A stretch of DNA of 31,211 bases from an uncultured Erysipelotrichaceae bacterium (GCA_902783435.1 CACZQV010000053.1:1-31211); one strand, 5' to 3'. Numbered from the stretch's first letter, positions 1 to 6,729 are shown. Notes: a model not told the origin generated them from the letters alone. Made by a program: numbers and translations.

Positions 1-3
1 TAA

Positions 4-618
4 GTGCTAGGACCAATATCTAATACAATTCAAGGAGTAATTAATTTTACATGGCCAATGGTTATCATTTCTACTATTGTAATGGTATCTTTTCGTATTT
101 GTTATTTAATAAGAAATAAAGAAAAAATAGTATTATATAAAGAGTTAATGATGCTAGTATTTGGAATTTATATATTATGTTTATTCCAAGTAGTAACTTT
201 TCAAGATGATACATCTTGGGCTAGTAATAACTTTATTCCATTTAAAGAAATATTTAGATATAGGATTGCCAGTAGATTATTCTTTAAAAATGTTTTAGGT
301 AATATGATTATGTTCTTACCATTTGGATTATTTACAGGATATTACTTAAAAGCAGAAAAATTCAATTTACCTTTATTTTTAACTTTAATAGCGTCGCTTT
401 CAATAGAATTAGTACAATTATCTATAGGAAGAGTATTTGATGTAGATGATATTATTTTAAATATATTAGGTGGATTCTTAGGATATTTAGTATATTATAT
501 ACTTAGAAAAATAAGTATGAAATTACCTAAATTTTGTAAAAGTGAATGGTTTTTAAATGTATTATCAGTATTAGTATTTAGTGGAGTAATGGCAATTTTA
601 GCCTTAATATTAATTTAG
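4..618 (+). CDS. VanZ-family membrane protein
   Basis: Hydrophobic protein of 204 aa with about five membrane segments. It carries the VanZ-family pattern: an N-x-x-PF motif (NNFIPF, about residue 75), a central GNMIMFLPFG segment, an acidic helix with SIELVQ, then FDVDDIILNILGG before the last helices. VanZ was named for teicoplanin resistance, but most family members have no assigned role, so no resistance claim is made. The start taken is a GTG directly after an in-frame TAA; the only other early start is an ATG at 58. The ribosome binding site would lie outside the window. It is 14 bases from ybeY and probably co-transcribed with it. Confidence 0.8.
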   Translation: MLGPISNTIQGVINFTWPMVIISTIVMVSFRICYLIRNKEKIVLYKELMMLVFGIYILCLFQVVTFQDDTSWASNNFIPFKEIFRYRIASRLFFKNVLGNMIMFLPFGLFTGYYLKAEKFNLPLFLTLIASLSIELVQLSIGRVFDVDDIILNILGGFLGYLVYYILRKISMKLPKFCKSEWFLNVLSVLVFSGVMAILALILI

Positions 619-632
619 TTATAGGAGTAGTT

Positions 633-1088
633 ATGAATAAGATTGAAATATTTAATGAGACAGATGAAGAAATAAAAGAATTAGAAATAGTAGAAAAAGT
701 ATTATATAGTGCTATGGAAAAAGAAAAGTTAGAAGATACTTCTTTTAATTTAATTATTGTAGATAATAATTATATTCATGAATTAAATAAAAACTATAGA
801 GGTATTGATAGAGAAACAGATGTAATAACATTTGCTCTTGAAGATGAAGATAGCTTAGTAGTTGGAGAAAATGTTAGAATCTTAGGAGATATTTACATAT
901 CTATAGATAGAGCGAGAAGTCAAGCTGTTGACTATGGTCATTCATTCTTAAGAGAATTATCATTCTTAGCAGTTCATGGTTTTTATCATTTATTAGGTTA
1001 TGATCACCAAACAAAAGAAGAAGAAGAAGTTATGTTTGGTAAACAAGAGGAGGTGTTAAGTAGTTATGGCATCAACAGAGAAAGTTAG
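633..1088 (+). CDS. ybeY: Endoribonuclease YbeY (rRNA maturation factor)
   Basis: Single-domain UPF0054 protein of 151 aa, the usual length. YbeY is a zinc-dependent endoribonuclease involved in 16S rRNA 3'-end maturation and ribosome quality control. The zinc motif H-x3-H-x5-H is intact as HGFYHLLGYDH (His115, His119, His125), and the preceding RETDVITF segment is also family-typical. A GGAG ribosome binding site lies 8 bases before the ATG. The gene overlaps dgkA by 23 bases, the first of a run of overlaps through era that argues for one translationally coupled operon. Confidence 0.95.
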   Translation: MNKIEIFNETDEEIKELEIVEKVLYSAMEKEKLEDTSFNLIIVDNNYIHELNKNYRGIDRETDVITFALEDEDSLVVGENVRILGDIYISIDRARSQAVDYGHSFLRELSFLAVHGFYHLLGYDHQTKEEEEVMFGKQEEVLSSYGINRES

Positions 1089-1488
1089 AAAAAAAGTAAA
1101 ACATAAACTAAGACTTGATAATAAAAGATTAGTTAATAGTTTTAAATATGCATTTGAAGGTATAGCACAAACTTATAAAGGAGAACAAAATTTAAAAATA
1201 CATACATTTATCGCAATACTTGTATTAGTATTTGGATTCTTCTTAAAAATAAGTTATTTAGAATGGTTAGTATGTTTAGTATTAATTGGATTAGTTTTAA
1301 TGGCAGAGTTTTTTAATACAGCAGTAGAGTATGTTGTAGACCTTGCTTCCCCTAAAGTTCATCCACTTGCAAAAGCAGCTAAAGATACCGCAAGTGCTGG
1401 AGTACTTATGATGGCAATTATTTCAGCTATAATAGGTGGAGTAATATTTATACCAAAACTAATAGATTTCATAGGAGGATTATTATGA
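1066..1488 (+). CDS. dgkA: Diacylglycerol/undecaprenol kinase (DgkA family)
   Basis: Small membrane kinase of 140 aa with three transmembrane helices. The family signature is present as AEFFNTAVEYVVDLASP (around residues 80-96), followed by HPLAKAAKDTASAGVL, which contains the metal and ATP-binding residues. In Gram-positives this family mainly phosphorylates undecaprenol and recycles the lipid carrier of wall synthesis; that specificity is inferred from the family. The N-terminus is longer and more basic than in many homologs. The ATG is preceded by AGAGGAGGTG inside the end of ybeY, and the TGA stop overlaps the cdd start as ATGA. Confidence 0.93.
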   Translation: MASTEKVRKKVKHKLRLDNKRLVNSFKYAFEGIAQTYKGEQNLKIHTFIAILVLVFGFFLKISYLEWLVCLVLIGLVLMAEFFNTAVEYVVDLASPKVHPLAKAAKDTASAGVLMMAIISAIIGGVIFIPKLIDFIGGLL

Positions 1489-1874
1489 TAGATAAATTAA
1501 TGAAACTTGCAGAAAACTCATATAGTCCATATTCACATTTTAGAGTAGCGACAATAGTAATTATGAAAGATGGAAAAGAGTTTCAAGGAGTAAATGTAGA
1601 AAATGCTTCTTATGGCGCATCTATTTGTTCTGAAAGAAGTGCTATTTTATCAGCTATCTCTAATGGATATAAAAAAGGTGATTTTAAAGAACTACATTGC
1701 CTATGTGCTGATAGTAATAGAATAAGTACTAGTTGTTTTGCATGTAGACAAGTAATTAGTGAATTATTTGATAAAGATGTACCATTATATTTCTATTCAA
1801 ATACAGGAGAATCAAAAAAATACACAGTAGAAGAATTATGTCCATATCCATTTGATGAGGATGATTTAAAATGA
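1485..1874 (+). CDS. cdd: Cytidine deaminase
   Basis: Homotetramer-type cytidine deaminase of 129 aa, converting cytidine or deoxycytidine to the uridine form in pyrimidine salvage. The zinc ligands and proton-shuttling glutamate are visible: C48-S-E50-R (motif ICSERSAI) and C84-x2-C87 (SCFACRQV). The substrate-binding NVENASYG lies just before the first motif. The canonical PCGxCRQ is varied here to SCFACRQ but both cysteines are kept. The start ATG overlaps the dgkA stop (ATGA) and follows ATAGGAGG; the stop overlaps era in the same way. Confidence 0.95.
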   Translation: MIDKLMKLAENSYSPYSHFRVATIVIMKDGKEFQGVNVENASYGASICSERSAILSAISNGYKKGDFKELHCLCADSNRISTSCFACRQVISELFDKDVPLYFYSNTGESKKYTVEELCPYPFDEDDLK

Positions 1875-2761
1875 AATGTGGTTTTGTAAGTTTAGTAGGT
1901 AGACCTAATGTTGGTAAAAGTAGCTTATTAAATAGTGTTTTAGGAATGAAACTAGCTATTACTTCTAATGTTAGTGGTACTACAAGAAATGTAATACAAG
2001 GTATATATAATGATGATGATTCTCAAATAATATTTGTAGATACTCCAGGTATTCATAAAGCTCAAAATAAATTAGGTTCTTTAATGAATAAAAAAGCTTA
2101 TAATAATACTGAAGGAGTAGATATAGTATTGTTCTTAGTAGATATATCAAAAGGATTTGGTAAGGGAGATCAGTTTATCTTAGATAGAATTAAAGATAAA
2201 GGTATCCCAGTATTTCTACTTTTAAATAAAATAGACTTAGTAAAAGATAAATCTAAATTATTAGAAGATATTAATAAATTAAAAGATTTATATGACTTTG
2301 ATGAAATTATTCCAATATCTGCAATGAAAAAAGATAATGTAGATTTACTTATAGATTGTATAAAAAAGAAATTAGATGATAGTGAAAGAATCTTTTCAGA
2401 AGAAGATTTAACTAATGTTACAACTAGATTTATAATGGCAGAATTTGTTAGAGAAAAAGTACTTGAATTAACACATGATGAAATTCCACATACAGTAACT
2501 TGTTATGTAGAAAACTACGAAGAAGATGATAAAGTAGTACATATACAAGTATTAATAGTAGTAGATAGAGATAATATTAAAAAGATAATTATAGGTAAGC
2601 AAGGATCTATGTTAAAAGAAATAGGTACTAGAGCTCGTAAAGATATGGAAGAATTCTTAGGTAAAAAAGTATTCTTAGAAACATATGTTAAAACATTAAA
2701 AAATTGGAGAGATCAAGAAAAATACTTCTTAGAATTAGGATTAAAAGATGAAGATGAATAA
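1871..2761 (+). CDS. era: GTPase Era
   Basis: Ribosome-assembly GTPase of 296 aa, full length. G1 is GRPNVGKS (10-17), the switch contains SGTTRN, G3 is DTPG (57-60) and G4 is NKID (119-122). The C-terminal KH domain (about 200-285) has the IIIGKQGSMLKEIG RNA-binding loop. Era binds the 3' end of 16S rRNA during 30S maturation, so it pairs functionally with YbeY upstream. The ATG overlaps the cdd stop. It is followed at 42 bases by a micro-ORF and, further on, recO, the common Firmicutes order. Confidence 0.97.
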   Translation: MKCGFVSLVGRPNVGKSSLLNSVLGMKLAITSNVSGTTRNVIQGIYNDDDSQIIFVDTPGIHKAQNKLGSLMNKKAYNNTEGVDIVLFLVDISKGFGKGDQFILDRIKDKGIPVFLLLNKIDLVKDKSKLLEDINKLKDLYDFDEIIPISAMKKDNVDLLIDCIKKKLDDSERIFSEEDLTNVTTRFIMAEFVREKVLELTHDEIPHTVTCYVENYEEDDKVVHIQVLIVVDRDNIKKIIIGKQGSMLKEIGTRARKDMEEFLGKKVFLETYVKTLKNWRDQEKYFLELGLKDEDE

Positions 2762-2803
2762 AAATTATAAATAATTACCACTATATTAATAGAGGTGATT
2801 ATT

Positions 2804-2890
2804 ATGTCAAACCTGTTATGGGAATTATTTGTTAAAACAGGAGATATTAAATATTATAATTTATATAAAAAAATAATAAGTAATAAATAA
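2804..2890 (+). CDS. YqzL-like micro-protein (28 aa)
   Basis: Micro-ORF starting MSNLLWELFVKTGDIKYYN, preceded by AGAGGTGATT at a good distance. The pattern W-x-x-F-x-x-TG-[DN]-x-x-x-Y matches the start of the YqzL family as I remember it: a short protein of unknown function encoded between era and recO in Bacillus. Here it is shorter than the Bacillus protein (about 47 aa) and lacks its acidic tail. The position after era and the clear ribosome binding site support a real gene. No function is assigned. Confidence 0.7.
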   Translation: MSNLLWELFVKTGDIKYYNLYKKIISNK

Positions 2891-2900
2891 GAGGTGTAGT

Positions 2901-3338
2901 ATGAAAGATTTAAAAGGAATTATATTTTTTATAGTAATAGCTATAGTAGCTGGATTTATTATATTAGGAGCATTAAAAAGACAAGATGCATTTAATGATA
3001 TAAATAAATATGTAAAAGAAAATAAAAGTGAATTAGAAACTATAAAAGATGATTATCTTAATGGTAAAGAATCAAACCTACCTGAAGAAATAGAAAGTGT
3101 AAAAGTAATTACTACAGATAAAGATACATTAGTATATTTTAAAATGAAAGATAGAGGAAGTAAAAAGACTAATATAGGATTCTATTATTCTAAAATAGAT
3201 TTTCCAAATGCTTTAGAAGATAAAGAAATAGATATAGTAGAACTTGGTGGAGATAAATACAAATGGGTAGATGATTCATCAGAGGGAGTTACTAATAAAA
3301 TAGAAAAAAATTGGTATTCTTATAAGAAAACAAAATAA
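2901..3338 (+). CDS. Membrane-anchored protein of unknown function
   Basis: 145-aa protein with one N-terminal membrane helix (about residues 5-24, IIFFIVIAIVAGFIILGAL) and no cleavage-type signal. The remainder is hydrophilic and predicted to face outside: a short coiled segment (30-60), then a beta-rich region ending in WYSYKKTK. I do not recognise a family. A GAGGTG site precedes the ATG, ten bases after the YqzL-like ORF. A strong terminator overlaps its stop, so it closes the ybeY-era transcription unit. Confidence 0.75.
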   Translation: MKDLKGIIFFIVIAIVAGFIILGALKRQDAFNDINKYVKENKSELETIKDDYLNGKESNLPEEIESVKVITTDKDTLVYFKMKDRGSKKTNIGFYYSKIDFPNALEDKEIDIVELGGDKYKWVDDSSEGVTNKIEKNWYSYKKTK

Positions 3339-3358
3339 GTAGCTGAAGCTACTTTTTT
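3338..3358 (+). terminator. Rho-independent terminator
   Basis: Perfect 6-bp stem AGTAGC / GCTACT with a TGAA loop, then six T. It ends the unit that runs from the VanZ/ybeY side, separating it from the independently promoted Bro-N gene. Confidence 0.85.
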
Positions 3359-3375
3359 AATAAAAAATAGGTATA

Positions 3376-3404
3376 TTGACATTCGAATATATGTATGATA
3401 AATT
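3376..3404 (+). promoter_or_regulatory. Promoter with LexA-box-like operator
   Basis: TTGACA at 3376-3381 and a 4/6 match to the -10 (TAAATT, 3399-3404) at 17-bp spacing. Between them, at 3384-3397, lies CGAATATATGTATG. This fits the Firmicutes LexA (DinR) consensus CGAAC-N4-GTTCG-type box at 11 of 14 positions, missing the C at position 5 and the TC near the end. A repressor bound there would block the promoter. The match is by eye. The role in the SOS response is inferred and also rests on the downstream gene type. Confidence 0.5.
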
Positions 3405-3437
3405 GAATTTAGAAATCATATATAAGGGGGAATGTTA

Positions 3438-4286
3438 ATGGAGAAAAATAAAGAAATGATTTCAAATCTTTTTGAAGGAAAAGAAATAAGAAGTATATGG
3501 GATAGTAATAAAGAAGATTACTATTTCAGTGTAGTTGATGTCATAGGTGCATTGACTGATTCAGAACGTCCTAGAAAATATTGGGATGATTTAAAAAGAC
3601 AGCTAAAAAAAGAAGGCAGTGAGTTGTCCGAAAAAATCGGACAACTGAAAATGAAGTCTAAAAAAGATGGAAAGAATTATTTAACAGACACATTGGATAC
3701 TGAAGGAATATTCAGACTTATAGAGTCTATTCCATCACCCAAAGCAGAACCATTTAAATTATGGTTAGCTAAATTAGGAAGAGAAAAGATTGATGAAGTA
3801 TTTGATCCGTCTAAAGGTATTGATCAAATGATAGATTTCTATCAGAAAAAAGGTTATTCTCTAGAATGGATAGAAGCTAGAATAAAGGCAATTATTACTC
3901 GTAAGAAATTAACTAATACATGGAAAGAAAATGGAATTAATGAAGGAGTAGAATATGCTATCCTAACAAATGAAATATATAAAGAATGGTCTGGTATGAC
4001 AGCACAACAATATAAAGAATTTAAAAGTATTAGAAAAGAAAGTTTAAGAGATAATATGTCTGATATAGAAATAGCACTAACTGATATTGGTGAGATAACC
4101 GCAAGAGATATTGCAAGAAATGAAAAACCAATAGGATTAAAAGAAAATATGCGTGTTGCTAAAAGAGGTGGTACAGTTGCTAAAAAGACAAAAGACTTTT
4201 ATGAAGAAGTAACTGGACTAAATGCTATTACAAATAAAAATAATCTTGATTATGAATATATAGATAACAAAAGAATAAGTAATTAA
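3438..4286 (+). CDS. Bro-N (DinD/antirepressor-like) protein
   Basis: 282-aa protein of the Bro-N class often labelled phage antirepressor or DNA-damage-inducible protein. The N-terminal Bro-N domain (about 10-110) shows IRSIWDSNKEDYYFSVVDVI, YWDDLKRQL and TEGIFRLIESIPSPKAEPF. The C-terminal half (about 115-282) is a helical domain with KGYSLEWIEARIK, AILTNEIYKEWSG and ESLRDNMSDIEIALTDIGE, then a Gly/Ala-rich end. The ATG at 3438 is preferred because GGGGG lies 7 bases before it; the ATG at 3432 would leave almost no spacing. No other phage gene is nearby, so it is a solitary gene. A LexA-like box in its promoter and recO immediately after point to a damage-response role, which is inference. 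Confidence 0.82.
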   Translation: MEKNKEMISNLFEGKEIRSIWDSNKEDYYFSVVDVIGALTDSERPRKYWDDLKRQLKKEGSELSEKIGQLKMKSKKDGKNYLTDTLDTEGIFRLIESIPSPKAEPFKLWLAKLGREKIDEVFDPSKGIDQMIDFYQKKGYSLEWIEARIKAIITRKKLTNTWKENGINEGVEYAILTNEIYKEWSGMTAQQYKEFKSIRKESLRDNMSDIEIALTDIGEITARDIARNEKPIGLKENMRVAKRGGTVAKKTKDFYEEVTGLNAITNKNNLDYEYIDNKRISN

Positions 4287-4298
4287 AGAAGTGATAAT

Positions 4299-5042
4299 AT
4301 GAAAATAGAAAGTATAGAAGGAATAATTCTAACAGAAACAAATTATAGTGAATCTAGTAAGATATTAAATATCTTTACTAAAGAACATGGTCTACTAGGT
4401 GTAATGTCTAAAGGATGTCGTAATATGAAAAGTAAACTACGTGGAGTAAGTAGAAAACTAATCTATGGTACTATTCATATTTACTATAAACCTAATGGAT
4501 TATCTACATTAATAGGAATTGATGTAATTAACTCTTTTTCTAAAACTATAATGGACTTAGAGAAAGTATCTTATGCATCGTTTATTCTAGATTTAACACA
4601 TCAAGTAATAAAACAAAATGATGATACAGAAATATTTGATTTATTAAAAGATACTTTAATAAAAATAGAAGAAGGATTAAATCCTCTAGCTTTAACTAAT
4701 ATATTAGAATTAAAACTATTAGATTACTTAGGAGTATCCCCAAGTATAGATTACTGTAGTAATTGTGGTAGTGATAAACAAATAGTTACCCTTTCTAGTG
4801 ATGTAGGTGGTTATATTTGTAAGAACTGTTATAATAATGAACCATTAGTTAGTGATAAAACAATTAAAATGATTAGAATGTATTATTATGTAGATATAAA
4901 AAATATAACTAAACTAGATGTAAGTAAAGAAGTAAGTATAGAGATAAATAGATTCTTAGATGATTATTATGATAGATATACAGGGTTATACATAAAGAGT
5001 AAAGACTTTATTAAAAAGATAAATAACTTAAACAATAAATAA
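4299..5042 (+). CDS. recO: DNA repair protein RecO
   Basis: 247-aa RecO, which loads RecA with RecR in gap repair and anneals ssDNA. The N-terminal OB fold (1-80) starts with IEGIILTETNYSESSKILNI and TKEHGLLGVMSKGCR. A helical middle follows. The zinc finger is intact: C153-x2-C156 and C174-x2-C177 (YCSNCG, YICKNC). A GAAGTGA ribosome binding site precedes the ATG, 12 bases after the Bro-N stop, so the two are probably co-transcribed and would share the LexA-like control. Confidence 0.93.
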   Translation: MKIESIEGIILTETNYSESSKILNIFTKEHGLLGVMSKGCRNMKSKLRGVSRKLIYGTIHIYYKPNGLSTLIGIDVINSFSKTIMDLEKVSYASFILDLTHQVIKQNDDTEIFDLLKDTLIKIEEGLNPLALTNILELKLLDYLGVSPSIDYCSNCGSDKQIVTLSSDVGGYICKNCYNNEPLVSDKTIKMIRMYYYVDIKNITKLDVSKEVSIEINRFLDDYYDRYTGLYIKSKDFIKKINNLNNK

Positions 5043-5090
5043 AACTTTCTTTTTTTTATAAAATAATATATAATGATAATGGTGATAAAT

Positions 5091-5414
5091 ATGAATATGA
5101 ATTGGATAGAATATATTATTATAGCAGCAATATTAGTAGTAATATTATTAGCTATCTTAAAAGCAACTAAAAAAGATGCTGGACTAGATTTTAATAAATT
5201 AGTAGAATTACTAGGAGGAAAAGATAATATCATTTCAACAGAAAGTAATATGTCTAGATTTAAAGTAGAATTAAAAGATATATCTAAAGCAAATAAAGAA
5301 GGTATTCAAAAACTAGGTGCTAAAGGTATTGTTGAAATAGATAATCAATTAAAAATAATCTTAGGTAATGAATCTAAACAATTAAAGAAATATATAGAAG
5401 AGTTAAAAAAGTGA
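5091..5414 (+). CDS. Membrane-anchored PTS EIIB-like protein without the active cysteine
   Basis: 107 aa from the ATG at 5091, chosen because GGTGAT lies just upstream; an in-frame ATG at 5073 lies in the -10 hexamer TATAAT (5069-5074). One membrane helix (6-24) is followed by a domain that reads like the glucose-family EIIB fold: FNKLVELLGGKDNI, then SRFKVELKD, GIQKLGAKGIVEI and LKIILGNESKQLKKYIEEL. In true EIIB the phosphorylated cysteine starts C-x-TRLR; here that site is Asn53 (NMSRFK). It therefore cannot carry phosphate on cysteine and has no EIIC or EIIA partner nearby. A regulatory or structural role is more likely than sugar transport, but none is known to me. Confidence 0.65.
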   Translation: MNMNWIEYIIIAAILVVILLAILKATKKDAGLDFNKLVELLGGKDNIISTESNMSRFKVELKDISKANKEGIQKLGAKGIVEIDNQLKIILGNESKQLKKYIEELKK

Positions 5415-5433
5415 CAAGTTTGTCACTTTTTTT
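5405..5433 (+). terminator. Rho-independent terminator
   Basis: Stem of A-rich arm plus GTGACA pairing with TGTCAC plus T-rich arm, loop AGTT, followed by a T run. The TGA stop of the EIIB-like gene lies inside the stem. Confidence 0.9.
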
Positions 5434-5448
5434 GTCTATTGACATCAT

Positions 5449-5477
5449 TCGACAAAATTTTACATATATACTATTAT
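5449..5477 (+). promoter_or_regulatory. Probable sigma-A promoter for the histidine kinase
   Basis: TCGACA (5/6 to -35) and TATTAT (5/6 to -10) at 17-bp spacing. A perfect TTGACA sits 10 bases upstream (5439-5444) but has no good -10 at its own spacing. It lies between the terminator and the kinase start. Confidence 0.55.
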
Positions 5478-5498
5478 ACAATTTTACACGGTGATAAC

Positions 5499-6152
5499 AT
5501 GATTACAAAAGAAGAATTTAATAAATTTGCTCATGAAGTAAAAAATCCTTTAGCTGTATGTAGTGGTTATTTAGAAATGATTAGTAAATGTAATGAAAAA
5601 GATAGAAAAACATATTTAGAAATAGTACAAGATGAAATAAAAAGAAGTTTAAGAATAATAAGTGATTATTCTAATGCTAATAAAGAAATAATAAAAGAAG
5701 AATTAGATCTAACACTTCTTTATGAAGATATTAATAATACACTTAATTATTTATTAAAGAATAATGATAGCGAAATAATATTCTTAGATGATGATGAACT
5801 ATACATAAATGGAGATTATAATAAATTAAAACAAGTATTTGTTAATATCTTAAAGAATGCTTATGAAGCTAAATCTAATAATAAATTATTAATAGTAGTA
5901 AAAACAAAAGAAAATAAAAACAATTATGAAATATCTATTACTGATAATGGTATAGGTATGACTAAAGAAGAATTAGATAAAATAGAAGAAGAATATTATA
6001 CAACTAAAAGTTATGGTACTGGACTAGGTATTCCTTTTATAAAACAAATAATAAAATTACATGGTGGAGATATAAAATATTCATCAAGAAAAAATATTGG
6101 TACTAAAGTATTAATAAAATTACCAAAAGAAAAAAGTCCTAAGACTTTTTAA
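5499..6152 (+). CDS. Orphan soluble sensor histidine kinase
   Basis: 217 aa from the ATG at 5499, which follows CGGTGAT; upstream in-frame codons overlap the promoter and are excluded. The protein is only a kinase core. The HisKA domain starts at once with the H-box FAHEVKNPLAV (His12). The HATPase domain has the N-box FVNILKNAYEAK (Asn120), the G1 box DNGIGM (149-154) and the G2 box GTGLGI (173-178). No membrane helix, PAS, GAF or HAMP domain precedes it, and no response regulator is adjacent. The FAHEVKNPL H-box is like that of sporulation-type kinases. How it senses anything, and its partner, cannot be seen here. Confidence 0.85.
   Translation: MITKEEFNKFAHEVKNPLAVCSGYLEMISKCNEKDRKTYLEIVQDEIKRSLRIISDYSNANKEIIKEELDLTLLYEDINNTLNYLLKNNDSEIIFLDDDELYINGDYNKLKQVFVNILKNAYEAKSNNKLLIVVKTKENKNNYEISITDNGIGMTKEELDKIEEEYYTTKSYGTGLGIPFIKQIIKLHGGDIKYSSRKNIGTKVLIKLPKEKSPKTF
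6131..6150. terminator. Bidirectional terminator between convergent genes
   Basis: Perfect stem AAAAAGTC / GACTTTTT with loop CTAA. It lies inside the last codons of the kinase and next to the stop of the convergent small gene, and has a T run on either strand. Confidence 0.8.
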
Positions 6153-6385
6153 TAATAGTAATTATTACTATTTGAGTATGTTGGATTCATTCCACAATTA
6201 CATGATGGAAAAGTAGGATACATTGGATAAATTGGATACATCATTGGTTGATTATTAATTTGATTATTATTAGCTATACCGTATCCAAGTGCAGTACCTG
6301 CAAGTCCTCCAACTAAAAATGGTGCTAAAAAGAATCTATCATCTTCATTATAGTAAGTAGTACTATTAGGATAATTATTATACAT
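6149..6385 (-). CDS. Small Tyr/Asn/Pro-rich protein of unknown function
   Basis: 78 aa from the ATG at 6385. The upstream in-frame ATG at 6400 is rejected because AGGAGG directly follows it and serves as the ribosome binding site for the second ATG. The sequence is low-complexity: an N-terminal MYNNYPNSTTYYN, a short glycine-rich hydrophobic stretch (FLAPFLVGGLAGTALGYGIA, about 19-38), then repeated PMMYPIYPMYP and a C-x-C pair. This composition resembles small spore-coat or cell-surface proteins of Firmicutes, but no named family is recognised. It converges on the orphan kinase and overlaps its end by four bases. Confidence 0.65.
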   Translation of the reverse strand: MYNNYPNSTTYYNEDDRFFLAPFLVGGLAGTALGYGIANNNQINNQPMMYPIYPMYPTFPSCNCGMNPTYSNSNNYYY

Positions 6386-6442
6386 AATATACCTCCTCAT
6401 AATAATTTATGAGTAAAGTAAAAATATGTTTATTATAAAATA

Positions 6443-6471
6443 TTGAAAAAAAACGATACTTATGATATTAT
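6443..6471 (+). promoter_or_regulatory. Promoter of the candidate antitoxin sRNA
   Basis: TTGAAA (6443-6448), 17 bases, TATTAT (6466-6471) with a TG extension one base before the -10. No coding start follows; transcription would begin near 6478 and reach the terminator hairpin at 6553-6578. The same TTGAAA-17-TATTAT pair occurs at 25984-26012. Confidence 0.65.
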
Positions 6472-6477
6472 GTATAC

Positions 6478-6589
6478 AGATGAAGAAAACTTCATACAAT
6501 AAAAAAGGAACACTTAATAACGCTATGTTGAGTGTTACCCAATAAATGGTTGGCACCTAACTAGGTTTAGTTAGGTGCACTTTTATTTT
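6478..6589 (+). ncRNA. Structured small RNA, candidate type I antitoxin
   Basis: A stretch of about 112 bases without an ORF that folds into three consecutive hairpins. H1 is ATGAAG / CTTCAT with loop AAAA (6480-6495). H2 is AACACTTAA / TTGAGTGTT (6509-6517 with 6528-6536, one G-U pair). H3 is GCACCTAACTA / TAGTTAGGTGC with loop GGTT (6553-6578), an 11-bp perfect stem followed by a T-rich tail, that is, an intrinsic terminator. It has its own promoter and ends at the stop codon of a hydrophobic mini-ORF on the other strand. Convergent sRNA and short membrane peptide are the layout of txpA/ratA and bsrG/SR4. The RNA could instead be an unrelated sRNA. Confidence 0.6.
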
Positions 6590-6666
6590 AGTATTACAAA
6601 AAGTAATGCTATAAGTAAAAGTATGATTGTAAGTAATGAAAAGATTAAAAAATCTTTTTTACCCAT
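6583..6666 (-). CDS. 27-aa hydrophobic peptide, candidate type I toxin
   Basis: Mini-ORF on the minus strand beginning MGKKDFLIF, then about 20 continuous hydrophobic residues rich in Leu and Ile, ending in Lys. GGAGGTG lies 6 bases before the ATG (a second in-frame ATG two codons upstream is too close to it). A short charged N-terminus plus a single membrane helix is the form of type I toxins. The downstream minus-strand RNA would run antisense through the whole plus-strand sRNA. The reverse of H2 followed by CCTTTTTT (minus strand, about 6507-6501) could end it. Toxicity is inferred from form and layout; no named toxin family is recognised. Confidence 0.55.
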   Translation of the reverse strand: MGKKDFLIFSLLTIILLLIALLFVILK

Positions 6667-6672
6667 ATGCAT

Positions 6673-6700
6673 CACCTCCAATCTAAGCAGAATAGAGGTA
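6673..6700 (-). promoter_or_regulatory. Stem that would hide the toxin ribosome binding site
   Basis: On the minus-strand transcript, TACCTCTA (6700-6693) can pair with TGGAGGTG (6680-6673), 8 bp including two G-U pairs, with a 12-base loop. The second arm is the ribosome binding site of the mini-ORF. Sequestration of the ribosome binding site is a known feature of type I toxin mRNAs. Confidence 0.45.
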
Positions 6701-6723
6701 GCACCCAACTTATTAAATGTTCC
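6697..6723 (-). repeat. Inverted near-copy of sRNA hairpin H2
   Basis: Read on the minus strand, the toxin leader has GGAACATTTAATAA followed by GTTGGGTGCTACC. The plus-strand sRNA has GGAACACTTAATAA, six extra bases, then GTTGAGTGTTACC (6507-6539). The blocks match at 13/14 and 11/13. Both copies can fold the first block against the second, so both RNAs would carry a related hairpin near the 5' side. Confidence 0.6.
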
Positions 6724-6729
6724 AAAATA

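Noticed and set aside
3432..4286. Prophage or mobile element, suggested by the Bro-N gene
   Set aside because: No integrase, terminase, repressor or attachment repeats are nearby; the gene is embedded in a core operon with recO.
6383..6420. Sporulation sigma-factor promoter for the small Tyr/Asn/Pro-rich gene (CATAAATTA on the minus strand)
   Set aside because: Only a short AT-rich match, and no suitable -35 at correct spacing; not enough to call.
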